A stretch of DNA of 64,000 nt from CADCVT01 sp036389485 (GCA_036389485.1 DASVPR010000040.1:62001-126000), one strand, 5' to 3'; numbered from the stretch's first letter, positions 7,947 through 17,006 are shown. The notes: generated by a model from the sequence alone, not told the origin. Translations and numbers: made by a program.

Positions 7947-8959
7947 ACGACGACCGGCTGCTCGAGGCCGCCCGCCGCGGCGACGAGAACGCCTTCGCTC
8001 GGCTCGTCGAGCCCCACCGCGGCAACCTCCATGCCCACTGCTACCGGATGCTCGGCTCGGTGGCCGACGCCGAGGACGCGCTCCAGGACGCGCTGCTGAA
8101 CGCGTGGCGGGGGCTCGCGAAGTTCGAGGGACGAAGCTCGCTGCGCTCGTGGCTCTACACGATCGCGACCAACGCGTGCCTGCGGGCGATCGAGCGGCGG
8201 CCCAAGCGGGTGCTGCCGATCGACTACGCGCCCGCCGCCGACCCCCACGACGGGTTGGCCGAACCCCTCGTCGAATCGGTCTGGGTCGAGCCGTACCCCG
8301 ACGAGCGGCTCGGGCTCTCGGACGGGCTCGCCGGGCCGGAGGCGCGATACGAGCAGCGCGAGAGCGTCGAGCTCGCCTTCGTCGCGGCGCTCCAGCACCT
8401 GCCGGCGCGCCAGCGCGCCGTGCTCATCCTCCGCGACGTGCTCGGTTTCTCGGCGCGCGAGACGGCGGGGGCCCTGGAGATGTCGCCGCCCGGTGTCGAC
8501 AGCGCGCTGCAGCGCGCGCACAAGGCCGTCGACGAACGGCTTCCCGACCGCAGCCAGCAGGCGGTGCTCGCCTCGCTCGACGACCGGGGCCTGCGCGAGG
8601 TCGTCGACCGCTACGTCTCCGCCTTCGAGCGCGCCGACGTCGACGCCGTCGTCGCGATGCTCGCCGCCGACGGCGCGTTCACGATGCCGCCCCTGCCCAC
8701 CTGGTACCGCGGGCGCGAGGCGGTGGCCGCGTTCCTGGGGGGCCATGTGCTGGCGAGCGAGAACCGCTGGCGCCTCGTGCCGGCTCGCGCGAACGGTCAG
8801 CTGGCGTTCGGGAACTACCGCTGGGACGAGCAGCGGCAGAGCTTCCTGCCGCGCAGCATCTCCGTGCTGACGCTCGACGGCGAGGAGATCGCCGAGCTCA
8901 CGACCTTCCTCGGTCCCGAGCTGCTTCCGCGGTTCGGCCTCCCCGCGACGGCGGCTTGA
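7943..8959 (+). CDS. ECF sigma factor with C-terminal SnoaL-like domain (SigG/TIGR02960 type)
   Basis: A 338-residue ECF sigma factor. Region 2 is FARLVEPHRGNLHAHCYRMLGSVADAEDALQDALL and region 4 is LQHLPARQRAVLILRDVLGFSARETAG. After ~residue 205 comes a SnoaL-like (NTF2-fold) domain (VVDRYVSAFERADVDAVVAMLA, then TWYRGREAVAAFL). Sigma factors of this type often lack a separate anti-sigma factor and are thought to be controlled by the fused domain. I chose the GTG at 7943 because GGAGG lies 6 nt upstream and it overlaps the VOC stop (GTGA). It may direct the shared 34-nt leader elements in this cluster. Confidence 0.88.
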   Translation: MNDDRLLEAARRGDENAFARLVEPHRGNLHAHCYRMLGSVADAEDALQDALLNAWRGLAKFEGRSSLRSWLYTIATNACLRAIERRPKRVLPIDYAPAADPHDGLAEPLVESVWVEPYPDERLGLSDGLAGPEARYEQRESVELAFVAALQHLPARQRAVLILRDVLGFSARETAGALEMSPPGVDSALQRAHKAVDERLPDRSQQAVLASLDDRGLREVVDRYVSAFERADVDAVVAMLAADGAFTMPPLPTWYRGREAVAAFLGGHVLASENRWRLVPARANGQLAFGNYRWDEQRQSFLPRSISVLTLDGEEIAELTTFLGPELLPRFGLPATAA

Positions 8960-9083
8960 GACGAGAGGGACTCTCCGCCTACCAGCCAATGACGTGTATC
9001 GGCGTACTCAGCGAGGCTCGGCTGAACGGTGCTTCGCGTGGCGCGCGCCGGTGCGTCCTCCCCACGCGACCGTGGCCGCCCGC

Positions 9084-9305
9084 ACGCAAAGCGCCATCCT
9101 GTTCCAGCACGAGTGCACTGCCCCGCCTCGGGGATGCTTGCCGCCGAACGAGCGGGGTTTGTGCGAGTGGCACGACGACTTCGTCGTCGAGTACGCCGGC
9201 GGCGCGGCTGAGGTCGTCTCGGTCAAGCACCGCGACGGGGGCCGGGGGCCATCGTCGGTCGCCACGCTGTGCTGCGCGCGGTCGGGTTTGGGAAGATCTC
9301 GGTGA
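9084..9305 (+). pseudogene. Fragment resembling a Cap4/DUF4297-type nuclease N-terminus
   Basis: In the otherwise empty gap 8960-9389 one frame reads AILFQHECTA...LCEWHDDFVVEYAGG then AEVVSVKHRDGG. The order (aromatic/Gln, CEWHxDF, acidic strand, VSVKHRD) resembles the N-terminal PD-(D/E)xK-like region of DUF4297/Cap4 nucleases, where a VKH/QVK strand follows an ED pair. Only ~70 residues remain, with no convincing start and a stop soon after, so this is a remnant if real. Identification is from memory of the pattern only. Confidence 0.3.
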
Positions 9306-9389
9306 TCGCTCTGTAACGCTCGACAACTTCGAGGGGCCGTGAAAACATTGCTGGCGAGGACGAGCCGAACCTTCTCGGAGGAGTGACCA

Positions 9390-10379
9390 TTGGCAACCGC
9401 ACCAACGACGGATCCGAACTTCAAGTTCGGTGGCACGACGTTCGCCGCGGCGCCGGGACAGGCGGCCGAGAGGCCCGCTGCCCCTGCTGACGATCCGTAT
9501 GGTCCGCTCGCGCAGCTCGAGGGGTTGTGGCAAGGGACCGGCTTCAACACGATCTGGCGGCCAAACCTCCTCTCGAGCGGACAGGACCGCTTCCTCGAGC
9601 TGAACATCACGACCGAGACGATCGAGTTCACGCCGATCGACGGCCCGATCCCCAACCGAGGGCTGCTGAACCCGGACATCGACATGTTCGGTCTCACCTA
9701 CATGCAGCAGGTCGCCGAGGCGCAGGACAACACCGGCCTGCACATCGAGCCGGGCATCTGGGCGGTCGTCCCGCCGACGAGCGACCCGGACGTGCCCCAG
9801 AGTGTCGTGCGGATGGGCTCGATCCCACACGGGACGGTGATGCTCGCCCAGGGCGATGCGTTGGAGGTTCCATCGGGTCCGGAGATCGCCGACAACAACA
9901 TCATCCCGTTCCAGATCGGCTCGCCGCCGCCGCCGAACTCCGACTTCGATAACGCGGCGAAGGTGTTCACCGAGCTCGACCTCAGTAAGGAGACCGAGTT
10001 TCGCTTCGCCTCGCCGGGCGTGTCGCAGGCCATGGTGGAGAACCCGAACAGCGTCCTCACGGCGGCGCTCGCCGGGCAGACGATCACGAGCATGACCGTG
10101 CTCAGGGTCTCGACCCAGTCCGGGATGCCGGTTCCGGGCGGGGGAACCGCCGACACGGCGTTCCTCTCGGCTGCGTCCAATCCGCCGGGCGGCAACGCGA
10201 ACGTCGTCGAGGTCTCCGCCATCTTCTGGATCGAGACCGTGACCCAAGACGACGGCACCGACTTCCTGCAGTTGCAGTACACCCAGCTCGTGCAGCTCAA
10301 CTTCAACGGCCTGACGTGGCCGCACGTCAGCGTCGCGACGCTGACCCAGGTCCCACCGGCCGCCGCCGACCGCTACTAG
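9390..10379 (+). CDS. Heme-binding beta-barrel (nitrobindin/lipocalin-like) protein
   Basis: A 329-residue protein of a family annotated as heme-binding protein. The start of the barrel is LAQLEGLWQGTGFNTIWRP, a WxGxG-type motif like those of nitrobindin and lipocalins. ETIEFTPIDGPIPNRG, GLTYMQQV, LHIEPGIWAVVPPT and MGSIPHGTVMLAQG follow as barrel strands. The start is a TTG at 9390 supported by GGAGGAG 6 nt upstream; no ATG or GTG fits. A proximal His candidate lies in SIPHG. It stands alone and is followed by a GC hairpin. The in vivo reaction is unknown. Confidence 0.75.
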   Translation: MATAPTTDPNFKFGGTTFAAAPGQAAERPAAPADDPYGPLAQLEGLWQGTGFNTIWRPNLLSSGQDRFLELNITTETIEFTPIDGPIPNRGLLNPDIDMFGLTYMQQVAEAQDNTGLHIEPGIWAVVPPTSDPDVPQSVVRMGSIPHGTVMLAQGDALEVPSGPEIADNNIIPFQIGSPPPPNSDFDNAAKVFTELDLSKETEFRFASPGVSQAMVENPNSVLTAALAGQTITSMTVLRVSTQSGMPVPGGGTADTAFLSAASNPPGGNANVVEVSAIFWIETVTQDDGTDFLQLQYTQLVQLNFNGLTWPHVSVATLTQVPPAAADRY

Positions 10380-10386
10380 TCCGCGT

Positions 10387-10412
10387 CGGGCGCCCGCGCG
10401 CGGGGGCGCCCG
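10387..10412 (+). terminator. GC-rich stem-loop after the heme-binding gene
   Basis: CGGGCGCCC / GGGCGCCCG around an 8-nt loop, starting 8 nt after the TAG. No U-run follows, so termination strength is uncertain. The rest of 10380-10781 holds the 10.5-kb attachment-site copy and arm repeats and no gene. Confidence 0.45.
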
Positions 10413-10509
10413 GCTCGCGACGCTCCGCAAGCGCCCGCCAGAGCCGGCGCCAATCGCGCCGGCGCTTTGGTCCCATCCCGGCGCGGCACCATCCCGTCCT
10501 CGGGAAGCC

Positions 10510-10547
10510 GACGGCCGGACTCGAACCGGCGACCCCTTCATTACGAG
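10510..10547 (-). repeat. tRNA-Thr 3'-half copy = old attachment site (left boundary of island)
   Basis: 38 bp matching the 3' half of the tRNA-Thr at 29963-30035 at 36 of 38 positions and in the same orientation. The two differences form one T-stem base pair (C:G in the intact tRNA, G:C here), so they compensate each other. Beyond ...TTACGAG the match to the tRNA 5' half is lost, so this is not a functional tRNA. It marks an integrase crossover site. Confidence 0.8.
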
Positions 10548-10600
10548 GGAACGTCAAGCGTCCCAACGGGTCCACCGGAGGGCCTGAGCGACCGAGGAAC

Positions 10601-10670
10601 GGGGACCCCAGCGGACGGCTGAAGCCCCCATAGACCCAGCGTCACGACCCCAAGAGGACCCCACGAGACT
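10601..10670. repeat. Integrase arm-type repeats next to the 10.5-kb attachment site
   Basis: GGGGACCCCA (10601-10610) and GGACCCCACGAGAC (10657-10670). The latter 14-mer recurs exactly at 14640-14653, also about 110 nt inside its attachment-site copy. Confidence 0.5.
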
Positions 10671-10781
10671 GAGTTACCGGCGCAGCACTAGTCGTCGAGC
10701 AACGGCGTCAGACTCGAGTACTTCGCGCAGAGCCTGCTACCGCGCGCGGCCGGCGACCCATTCATGCCCCGACACGGCGTG

Positions 10782-11723
10782 CTAGCTGCCGAGGCATCCC
10801 TCGACGCCGGTCGGCTCGGATGCGATCACTCGTCCTACGTAGTCGCCACCCTGGATATAGAACTCGTCATGGCGACAGTCCGTCCGGTCATCGACTGGCG
10901 CGTCGCCCAGCGCACCAGTCTCGTCTACGAGCGCCCAATACTCGGGTGGCTGGGAGAGTTCTTCGACGATGCGCTCAGCGCGGGCGGGCGTCAGCCTGAG
11001 CTGAGCGAACGTATCCGGCGGCTCAAAACTCGAGATGTGCTCGCAGGGCTCGGGCGAGGCTGGGTCGAGGTAACTGCCGGCCGACTGGACCCACGCCACC
11101 AACTCGGCACGCTCGCCTTCTCCCAGCGAGTCGAACGTCGAGTCGCACGCAGCTGCGAACTCTGCGATATCGGCGCCGCACAGGTCGTCCGGGCCGGGGT
11201 GGAACTCGCCACCCGCGCCTCCGTTGATACCACCTGTGTAGCGGCAGATCGCGCTGTCCGACGGGTAGAGCGCCCAGACGCCGATCAGCGGAATGTCGTT
11301 CGCGGATGCCGTGTAGCCGGACGTGACGTTCGTGAGGGTTGCCGCGCCGGTAACCGGGGCGACGACGTTGACGAAAGGAGGACGCTGGCCCTCGGTGTTC
11401 GTGGACCCCGCGCCTAGCGTGAGACTCGCGCTCAGCGTGTAGTCGAAGTCATTTGCCGAGACGGGCAGCTCATCAACCTCGTAGGACAGGCGCGACTGCC
11501 GCTCCGACGGGTTCGTCGATGTCTCGGGCGTCGCTGTTGTCGCTGTCGTCGACGTCGTCGCGAGCCCGTGGGACTGGTCCCCGGACGAGTCTGTGCGGGT
11601 GTCGGCCGAATCTCCCCCGCAGCCGACGGCACAGAACGCGACGACGATGCTGAGGAGAAGGGCAACGCCCGGCTGCGCCTTGGATTGCGGCTGGGTGCGA
11701 GGCGACGTCAGGATGCGATCCAA
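10782..11723 (-). CDS. Lipoprotein of unknown function
   Basis: About 313 residues. A lipoprotein signal peptide (GVALLLSIVVAFCAVGC, lipobox AVGC) is followed by a Ser/Thr/Asp-rich linker and a globular domain with several Cys (ICRYT, DLCG, AACD, EPCEH, DCRHD, GCLGS). It would be anchored to the outer face of the membrane. The start is uncertain: the only ATG in frame (11849) would add ~42 residues before the signal, so I prefer the TTG at 11723. No family recognised. It is the first gene inside the left attachment site. The gap 11724-12013 shows nothing convincing. Confidence 0.6.
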   Translation of the reverse strand: MDRILTSPRTQPQSKAQPGVALLLSIVVAFCAVGCGGDSADTRTDSSGDQSHGLATTSTTATTATPETSTNPSERQSRLSYEVDELPVSANDFDYTLSASLTLGAGSTNTEGQRPPFVNVVAPVTGAATLTNVTSGYTASANDIPLIGVWALYPSDSAICRYTGGINGGAGGEFHPGPDDLCGADIAEFAAACDSTFDSLGEGERAELVAWVQSAGSYLDPASPEPCEHISSFEPPDTFAQLRLTPARAERIVEELSQPPEYWALVDETGALGDAPVDDRTDCRHDEFYIQGGDYVGRVIASEPTGVEGCLGS

Positions 11724-12013
11724 CCAGAATTCATCACATCGGTGGGAGAACTGTGTCCTCGCGCCGCGGCATAAGCAGCGCCGACAGCCGGAGATCGACC
11801 GCGAGAGGCCCGGATTCGGGAGCACAGGCCGTTCCAGGTGTCCCGTCAAAGGAAGCGCGACGGCCCCAAGATCCGAGAGCTCGGCGCACCGCCCCGGAGG
11901 GGTCCGGGTCCCCGGCGGACCCCACGACCCTCAGCTCATCACAGCCCGCAGCGCCGCGCCGCCGCTCTTTCGCCGGGGCACGTCGCGAGCCCGCCGTCGT
12001 CGCGCGGACGGCA

Positions 12014-12535
12014 TCAGGGCTCCACGAAGTCCGCGGTCCCGAAGTTCGGGAAGTGTCTGTACCAGGGGCGCCACCCCTCCCGAGTCCGCGCGACGTAGAC
12101 GATCGCGGGCACGAGGCTCGCCATCTTCGCCCGCGGCGCGTTCACGACCACCATCCACGACCGTCGCGCGACGGCGACGCCGCAGGCGCGGGCAGCGCGC
12201 TTCACGTACCGCCACTGGTTGAAGCCCGGGAGGAACGCCGCAATCTGCAGGTCGAATGCGCCCGTGATCGTCGCGCCACGAGGGTCGATGCCGCGCAGGA
12301 CGCGAGGCAGCTGGCGCCTGACCGTGCGCCCGACCTGGAGCATGGCGCGCGGACCGCCGGGCAGAGCCGCCGGGCACCGCGGATCGCGTGCCGACTGAGC
12401 GGCGGCCGTCGCCGGCGGTCGGGAGGAGTCACGAGCGTCATCGCTCGTCTGGACCGATGCAGCGATGGCGACGCCGGCACCGGCCGCGATCGTCGCCGCG
12501 ACCGCGAGCGTGGCGTACCGTCGGGGGCGTCTCAT
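12014..12535 (-). CDS. Small membrane-anchored or exported protein coupled to the RHS/SpoIID gene
   Basis: A 173-residue protein with a twin-arginine-like basic start (MRRPRRYATLAVAATIAAGAG) giving a signal peptide or N-terminal anchor, followed by a ~110-residue domain ending in YRHFPNFGTADFVEP. Its ATG at 12535 overlaps the stop of the RHS/SpoIID-like gene as ATGA, so translation is coupled. By position it could be a partner or protective protein for the upstream product, but no immunity family is recognised. An in-frame start at 12625 lies inside the upstream gene and was rejected. Confidence 0.65.
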   Translation of the reverse strand: MRRPRRYATLAVAATIAAGAGVAIAASVQTSDDARDSSRPPATAAAQSARDPRCPAALPGGPRAMLQVGRTVRRQLPRVLRGIDPRGATITGAFDLQIAAFLPGFNQWRYVKRAARACGVAVARRSWMVVVNAPRAKMASLVPAIVYVARTREGWRPWYRHFPNFGTADFVEP

Positions 12536-14430
12536 CCGGGTCGTGGATCGGGCGTGATCGGCTGTCCGTTGTTGAAGACCACGAACGGGGCGCAGCCCAC
12601 CGCGTTGCATGGGCGCACGCGCCACAGGAGGGTCCTATCGTCCCCGAAGCGGAACGAGGTTGCCACCCCATTCAAGTCGCGAGCCGTTTGGCGGCTCCAG
12701 CGCACAACCTTCTGGGTTCGCCATATCGCGCCGCTGCTCGTCTCCTTCGCGTCGATCCGATACGTCCAAGCGACCTGGGAATCGTCGACCCGTGAGGGGA
12801 AGCGGAGCTCGACGCCGCCCGTGATCGGCACGAAACTCGTCCTCGACCGCGGCGGCGCTTTGCCCCGCCGGACGTCCCCCGCGTAGTAGTACTCGGCGAT
12901 CGAGCGCCAGTTGTCGAAGCCGCATTCCTCATCCAGACGCTTGGCGCCGAGCTGCGACATGGTGCCGCCGTCGGGGGCGTGAACACCGCCCTCGGTGCAG
13001 TCGTACGTGCCCGCCAGGTGCTTCCCCTCCAGAATGCTGCCGTCGCTCGCAACGATGCGCTCGTTGATGACGTCGCGCACCCAGCGCCGCCACTTGTTCG
13101 GGACCGTGCCGTGAGTGAAGCACTGGAAAGTATTTGTGTTGTCGACGTCCGCGCCGGTGGGGGCACGGCCCTGGCCCGCGTTACGCCGGTAGAACCACCC
13201 GTAGTTCTGGATGGCAGACGCCATCGCCTTCGCTGCGGTCCGGTGGAACGGCGTCGCGATGGTCGGGCTGGGGAAGGCTCCTTGGATCTCGGCCTTCATC
13301 ACGTGCAGGACGTAGTAGGGCCATCGATACCGGCGGATGTCGTACGCGTCTCCTGACCTGTCGCAGTCACCGGTTCGCGCGCGCCACTCCGCCACGGCGA
13401 TTTCGGGCGGAACGCGCGCAGCGGAGTCGTAGCCGCTCGTCTGCGCGGCGGTAGCCGGCGGTCCGTCACCCGCGCGGGCCGAGTCGTCATACGTCTTCGG
13501 CGACGACCTCAGCGCGATGGTCGCTTGATAAGTCTCGTTCGAGGAACGTGCGAGGTTGTTCAGCGTGTACGTCCCGAAGCCGGTGGCTTGGACGGTCAGG
13601 CGCGGCGAGGTGCCGATGCGGACGTTGACGAAGGCGAATGCGCCACTTGCGTTCGAGGTGGCTGTCAGCAGCTGGCAGCCACTGCACTGCTCTGAGAGCG
13701 TCACCGTGGCGCCGGAGACCGCTGCGCCGGTGTCCTCGCGGATGACGACGCCAGTCAGCGCGTAGGTCCCCGCGGCGGTCGCCGAGAGCACCCGAAGGCC
13801 CGTGTCGTTGTCGACCTCGTCGGCTCGCCACGTCTCGGTCGGGGTAGTCGCGGACGCGGCGAAGGCGCCGCTCCCCCCGCCGCCGTCGATCGGCGTGGCG
13901 CTGGCGGGCGCAGGCTCGGTGACGTCGCTGCCGCCGCGCCCCGACTGGTCGAGCGCGCTCGCGTCCTGGTCGCTCACCTCATCGGCCGGATAGGTGACGG
14001 CGCGCGTGGCGTCGAAGCAGTACGTCGTCGTGGTGCCGTTCGGGTTGGTGACCACCGTCTTGGCCTTATCCGTCGCCAAGCAGGGGGCCGTCGGTGCGCT
14101 GTAGGCATAGGTCGACCGGGAGGCGGCCGAGTTGCTGGCGAGACCGTCGATGACCGCCGTGACCCGGTCGCTCGTGTCGTACGTCAGCGACGTGTCGCGG
14201 CCGTCGGGCGTGCGAATCCGTGTGAGGTTGTGGTAGCCGTCGTAGTAGTACAGCGTCGTGGCGCCGGCCGGGTTCGTGTAGCGGATCAGGTCGCCGTAGC
14301 CGTTGCGCTCGAACTGCCAGGTGTGGTTGTCGAAGAGCGTCGTCATCGACGCGATAAAGGGGTCACTGTCGACGTAGCCGCCGACGTCAACGCGCTGGCT
14401 GAGCGAGTCGTCGCTGTAGCGGAATCGCCG
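12532..14430 (-). pseudogene. 5'-truncated RHS/YD-repeat protein with carboxypeptidase-regulatory-like and SpoIID-like domains
   Basis: About 630 codons of a larger secreted protein. From its N-terminal side: RHS/YD repeats (YGDLIRYTNPAGATTLYYYDG, HNLTRIRTPDGRDTSLTYD), a linker, and a CarboxypepD_reg-like beta sandwich (LTGVVIREDTGAAVSGATVTL). A SpoIID/LytB-like region follows (YVLHVMKAEIQGAF...AAKAMASAIQNYGWFYRR, then MSQLGAKRLDEECGFDN and IAEYYYAGDV), and last an Fn3-like domain. SpoIID-family proteins cleave or bind peptidoglycan. The signal peptide and upstream repeats are missing: homology stops ~60 bp before the 14.49-kb attachment site. Expression from an internal ATG near 14348 is possible. 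Confidence 0.65.
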
Positions 14431-14491
14431 CGACCGGCTCCGGCCAAGACGACGAAACCCCCGACGCCGCGGGGGCTCCCGCCACAGAGTC

Positions 14492-14529
14492 GACGGCCGG
14501 ACTCGAGCCGGCGACCCCTTCATTACGAG
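14492..14529 (-). repeat. tRNA-Thr 3'-half copy = attachment site, left end of the 14.5-30.0 kb element
   Basis: 38 bp matching the intact tRNA-Thr 3' half with three differences, two of them the same compensatory T-stem pair seen at 10.51 kb. It is in direct orientation relative to the tRNA at 29963-30035. The tRNA 5' half is absent. Confidence 0.8.
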
Positions 14530-14638
14530 GGCTTCGACGGCGGTCCCTCGAGTCGGGTGGTGATCGGTGAAGTCCCTGCAAACCGTAATGGTCTGCAGAT
14601 GGGACATGACGCGAGTGTACGCCTCTGGAAGCGGCTGT

Positions 14639-14658
14639 GGGACCCCACGAGACCCCAT
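14639..14658. repeat. Integrase arm-type repeats at the left end
   Basis: GGGACCCCAC and GAGACCCCAT in tandem, about 110 nt inside the 14.49-kb core site. They match the pair at 29879-29900 near the right end. Confidence 0.55.
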
Positions 14659-15002
14659 TCGCTCGACGTCCATGGCCGCGACTCGTGGCCCTGATGCTTC
14701 CGGCCCGCGCCCAGCCGCTTCGAGGCGGTCGACGATGGTCGCGAGTTCGGCGTGCAGCTCGCGCGATTCCTGCAGCGCGGCGACTACATCAGCCGCGGCG
14801 GCGTCGTCCCGCTGAGCGAGCCGCCGGCGGTAGGCGGACACCTCGCGGGCGACGAGCTTGCCGAGCGCCTCGGCGATAGATCCGCCGCCGAGCGAGACGC
14901 GGAAGGTCTGCCATCCTCGTCGGTCGTCCGGACACGGGCTTGGTGATCGCGTATGCGCGCTGCGCCCTCGGCGCGGTTTCGGGCTCTGCTCAGACGTCCC
15001 AT
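14650..15002 (-). pseudogene. Small DNA-binding-like protein, copy 1 (one-base deletion)
   Basis: Start ATG at 15002 (MGRLSRARNRAEGAA..., GGAAG upstream), reading IRDHQARVRTTDED in one frame and WQTFRVSLGGGSIAEALGKL then REVSAYRRRLAQRDDAAAADV in another. One missing base (GAGGATGG where copy 2 has GAGGAGTGG, at about 14917) explains the switch. The product would be ~110 residues: a basic N-terminus, a short ribbon-helix-helix/MobC-like segment and a terminal helix (ELATIVDRLE). Copy 2 lies at 20584-21013. No native stop remains here; the frame runs on across the attachment site. Confidence 0.6.
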
Positions 15003-15043
15003 GCAGCTTCCAGTCGCCCGAGGCCCGCTTCGGCCCCCGGCCG

Positions 15044-15059
15044 CGTACACGCGTGTACG
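15044..15059. promoter_or_regulatory. 16-bp perfect palindrome upstream of copy 1
   Basis: CGTACACGCGTGTACG, 42 nt upstream of the copy-1 start codon. The identical palindrome sits 40 nt upstream of the copy-2 start codon (21053-21068). It is a candidate operator for an autoregulator. Confidence 0.6.
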
Positions 15060-15107
15060 TCGCTCGAGAAAATTCCACCCGGCGCGCACGCCGGTCGGCG
15101 CGTCCAC

Positions 15108-16892
15108 TCAGTCTTTAGTGATCGAGTCCGCCTCGACGATGAGCTCGGAGTAGCCGTACTCGGATCTCACGACGTCGACGACGCGCCCGGTGACCTGGAC
15201 GGGCCCGGTGCTGGGCGTGATCGTGAAGTCGGGGTCGGCGTACGTGACCTGGGTGAAGAGGAAGTCCTCCTGGGCCACCTCGACGCACGACATCGTGAGA
15301 TGGATCCCGCGGCTCGAGCGTTTCGGGGCGGTGGGCCACGCGACTACGCAGCGGCTGTCGAAGGCGGCGCCCGGCTCAAGGCCGCTCTCCGGCTCCGGCT
15401 CGGGCTCCGGCTCCGGTTCGGGTTCCGGTTCGGGCGCCTCCGCCCGCGGTCGCCTGCGGATCTTCGGGAACACGTGCGCCTCGAAGGCGGCCTTGTTCAG
15501 CTTGCGGTCCGCGACCCACGTACCGACCTGATAGGCGACCCCTGCGGCCCACACCCGGTACAACGCCGCGCCCCCCTTCCCGGCGAGCCTGCCGATCGTG
15601 CGCGGGCTCTGCCCGGGGAGCGCGACCGCAAGCGCGCCGGCCGCCGCGCGGGTGATGTCGTCGGTGTTGTCGAGGACGCAGTCGACGGCGGCCTTCGTCG
15701 CGCGCTGCCACGCCTTCTTCACCAGGTGCTCGACGATCGGCAGCTGGCACTGGGCGACGGCGGCCAGGGCGACGACTGCCGCGACCCTGTTCCCGAGCGC
15801 GCCGTCGCCGGCGTCGGTGACCTTCTTGAGCGTCGAGTACGTGAACCCGGCGAGCATGTTCTCCGCGTCGAGCGACACCCGGACGAGCGGGCGCCCGGCC
15901 ACGGCCCGCGCCTGGCTCTCCGTGAACCCGAAGTGCGCCTCGTCGCCGCCCATGACCGGAAGCTGGCCGCCGAAGGTGTGGCGCATCCCTTCCGGCAGCG
16001 CGTACGCCCGCGCGAGGAGCCGCGCCGCGACGTCCTCGGGCCCGCCGCCGAACAGCGAGGTGTACGACCACTCCGGCGCGATGGTCGGCCTGACCGCCAC
16101 GCCGTACGAACGGTTGACGGCGAGCTTGAGGACGACGACGTCAGCGCGCTTCGGGTCGCGGCCGGCGCACCAGCGCAACGGGGCGTTCTTCGCGCCGTCC
16201 TCGTCGCCGATGCCGAGGTAGTTGACGCTGTCGACCCACTCCGGCACCGGACCCTCGCACTCGGGTGCCTGGACGCGTGTGTCGAGCAGCCAGCTCGCGC
16301 CGTAGACGATGTCGTCCCAGGTGGAGAAGTGGTGGACGCGCGCGGTGAGCGTCCGACGGTCCCGCGACACGTGCGTCGGCACGCTCCGCCACGCGTCGCG
16401 GCGCCGGTCGTAGTACGCGAGGGTCGCCTTCGCGCCGCGCGGGACCGGCTCGTCGAGCCGTCGCTGCAGCGTCGCTCCTCGCCGGTTGAGCCGCGCGCCG
16501 CGCAGCTCGATCTGAACGGGCTCGCCGACGCTGACGTCGTCCGCCTCCACGGCTTCCAGCGCGGGCCGCCAGGCCGCGTCGCCATCGCCCCGCCGGCCCA
16601 GGCGGAGCACGCTGCCGCGCGCATGGCGACCGTGCAGCTGGACGGACCAGCCCTCCCGCGCGACCTTCGCGTCGGGGACATCGGCGGGGCGCGCGACCGA
16701 GAAGGGGTCCGCCCCGCCGTCCTCGCGACCCAGGAGGAGGGCGACGCCAGCCGCGGCCGCGAGCACCGCCACCAACGCGACCGCCGCGAGGCGACGGCGC
16801 CTCGGCGGGCGCGCGGAAGCGGTCATCTCCTCACGCCAGCGCGTCGCCCCCTCAGGGTCGGGACCGCTGCCGGCAGGCGAGCCGTTGCGCAT
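15108..16892 (-). CDS. Single-pass membrane protein of unknown function with a Pro-Glu repeat
   Basis: A 594-residue protein. A ~35-residue basic N-terminal tail precedes one TM segment (LAAVALVAVLAAAAGVALLLG, ~35-56), so most of the protein would be extracytoplasmic. Beta-rich segments follow (VARPADVPDAKVAREGWSVQ, VHHFSTWDDIVYG), then helical regions, a (PE)n linker near residues 490-505 and a C-terminal domain with two Cys (RCVVAW, MSCVEV). The ATG at 16892 is supported by TAGGTT exactly 6 nt upstream. It is divergent from the zinc-ribbon gene pair at 17.0 kb. No family recognised. Confidence 0.65.
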   Translation of the reverse strand: MRNGSPAGSGPDPEGATRWREEMTASARPPRRRRLAAVALVAVLAAAAGVALLLGREDGGADPFSVARPADVPDAKVAREGWSVQLHGRHARGSVLRLGRRGDGDAAWRPALEAVEADDVSVGEPVQIELRGARLNRRGATLQRRLDEPVPRGAKATLAYYDRRRDAWRSVPTHVSRDRRTLTARVHHFSTWDDIVYGASWLLDTRVQAPECEGPVPEWVDSVNYLGIGDEDGAKNAPLRWCAGRDPKRADVVVLKLAVNRSYGVAVRPTIAPEWSYTSLFGGGPEDVAARLLARAYALPEGMRHTFGGQLPVMGGDEAHFGFTESQARAVAGRPLVRVSLDAENMLAGFTYSTLKKVTDAGDGALGNRVAAVVALAAVAQCQLPIVEHLVKKAWQRATKAAVDCVLDNTDDITRAAAGALAVALPGQSPRTIGRLAGKGGAALYRVWAAGVAYQVGTWVADRKLNKAAFEAHVFPKIRRRPRAEAPEPEPEPEPEPEPEPESGLEPGAAFDSRCVVAWPTAPKRSSRGIHLTMSCVEVAQEDFLFTQVTYADPDFTITPSTGPVQVTGRVVDVVRSEYGYSELIVEADSITKD

Positions 16893-16898
16893 TGCCAG

Positions 16899-16904
16899 AA
16901 CCTA
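16899..16904 (-). promoter_or_regulatory. -10-like TAGGTT placed for leaderless transcription
   Basis: On the minus strand TAGGTT is followed by 6 nt and the ATG at 16892, the same geometry as at 2519, 47939 and 50089. Confidence 0.4.
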
Positions 16905-17006
16905 ACCGCGAATCCTGTCTATTGGACGTATGTTCGATTCCATCCGCGCTTGGACTGCTGCGAGTGTCGACCGACCACCGGGTCGGGCGAGAGGGGCTGA
17001 GTACAC

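Noticed and set aside
10507..14529. Additional tRNA genes at 10.51 and 14.49 kb
   Set aside because: Only the 3' half of tRNA-Thr is present; D-arm and 5' acceptor strand are missing.
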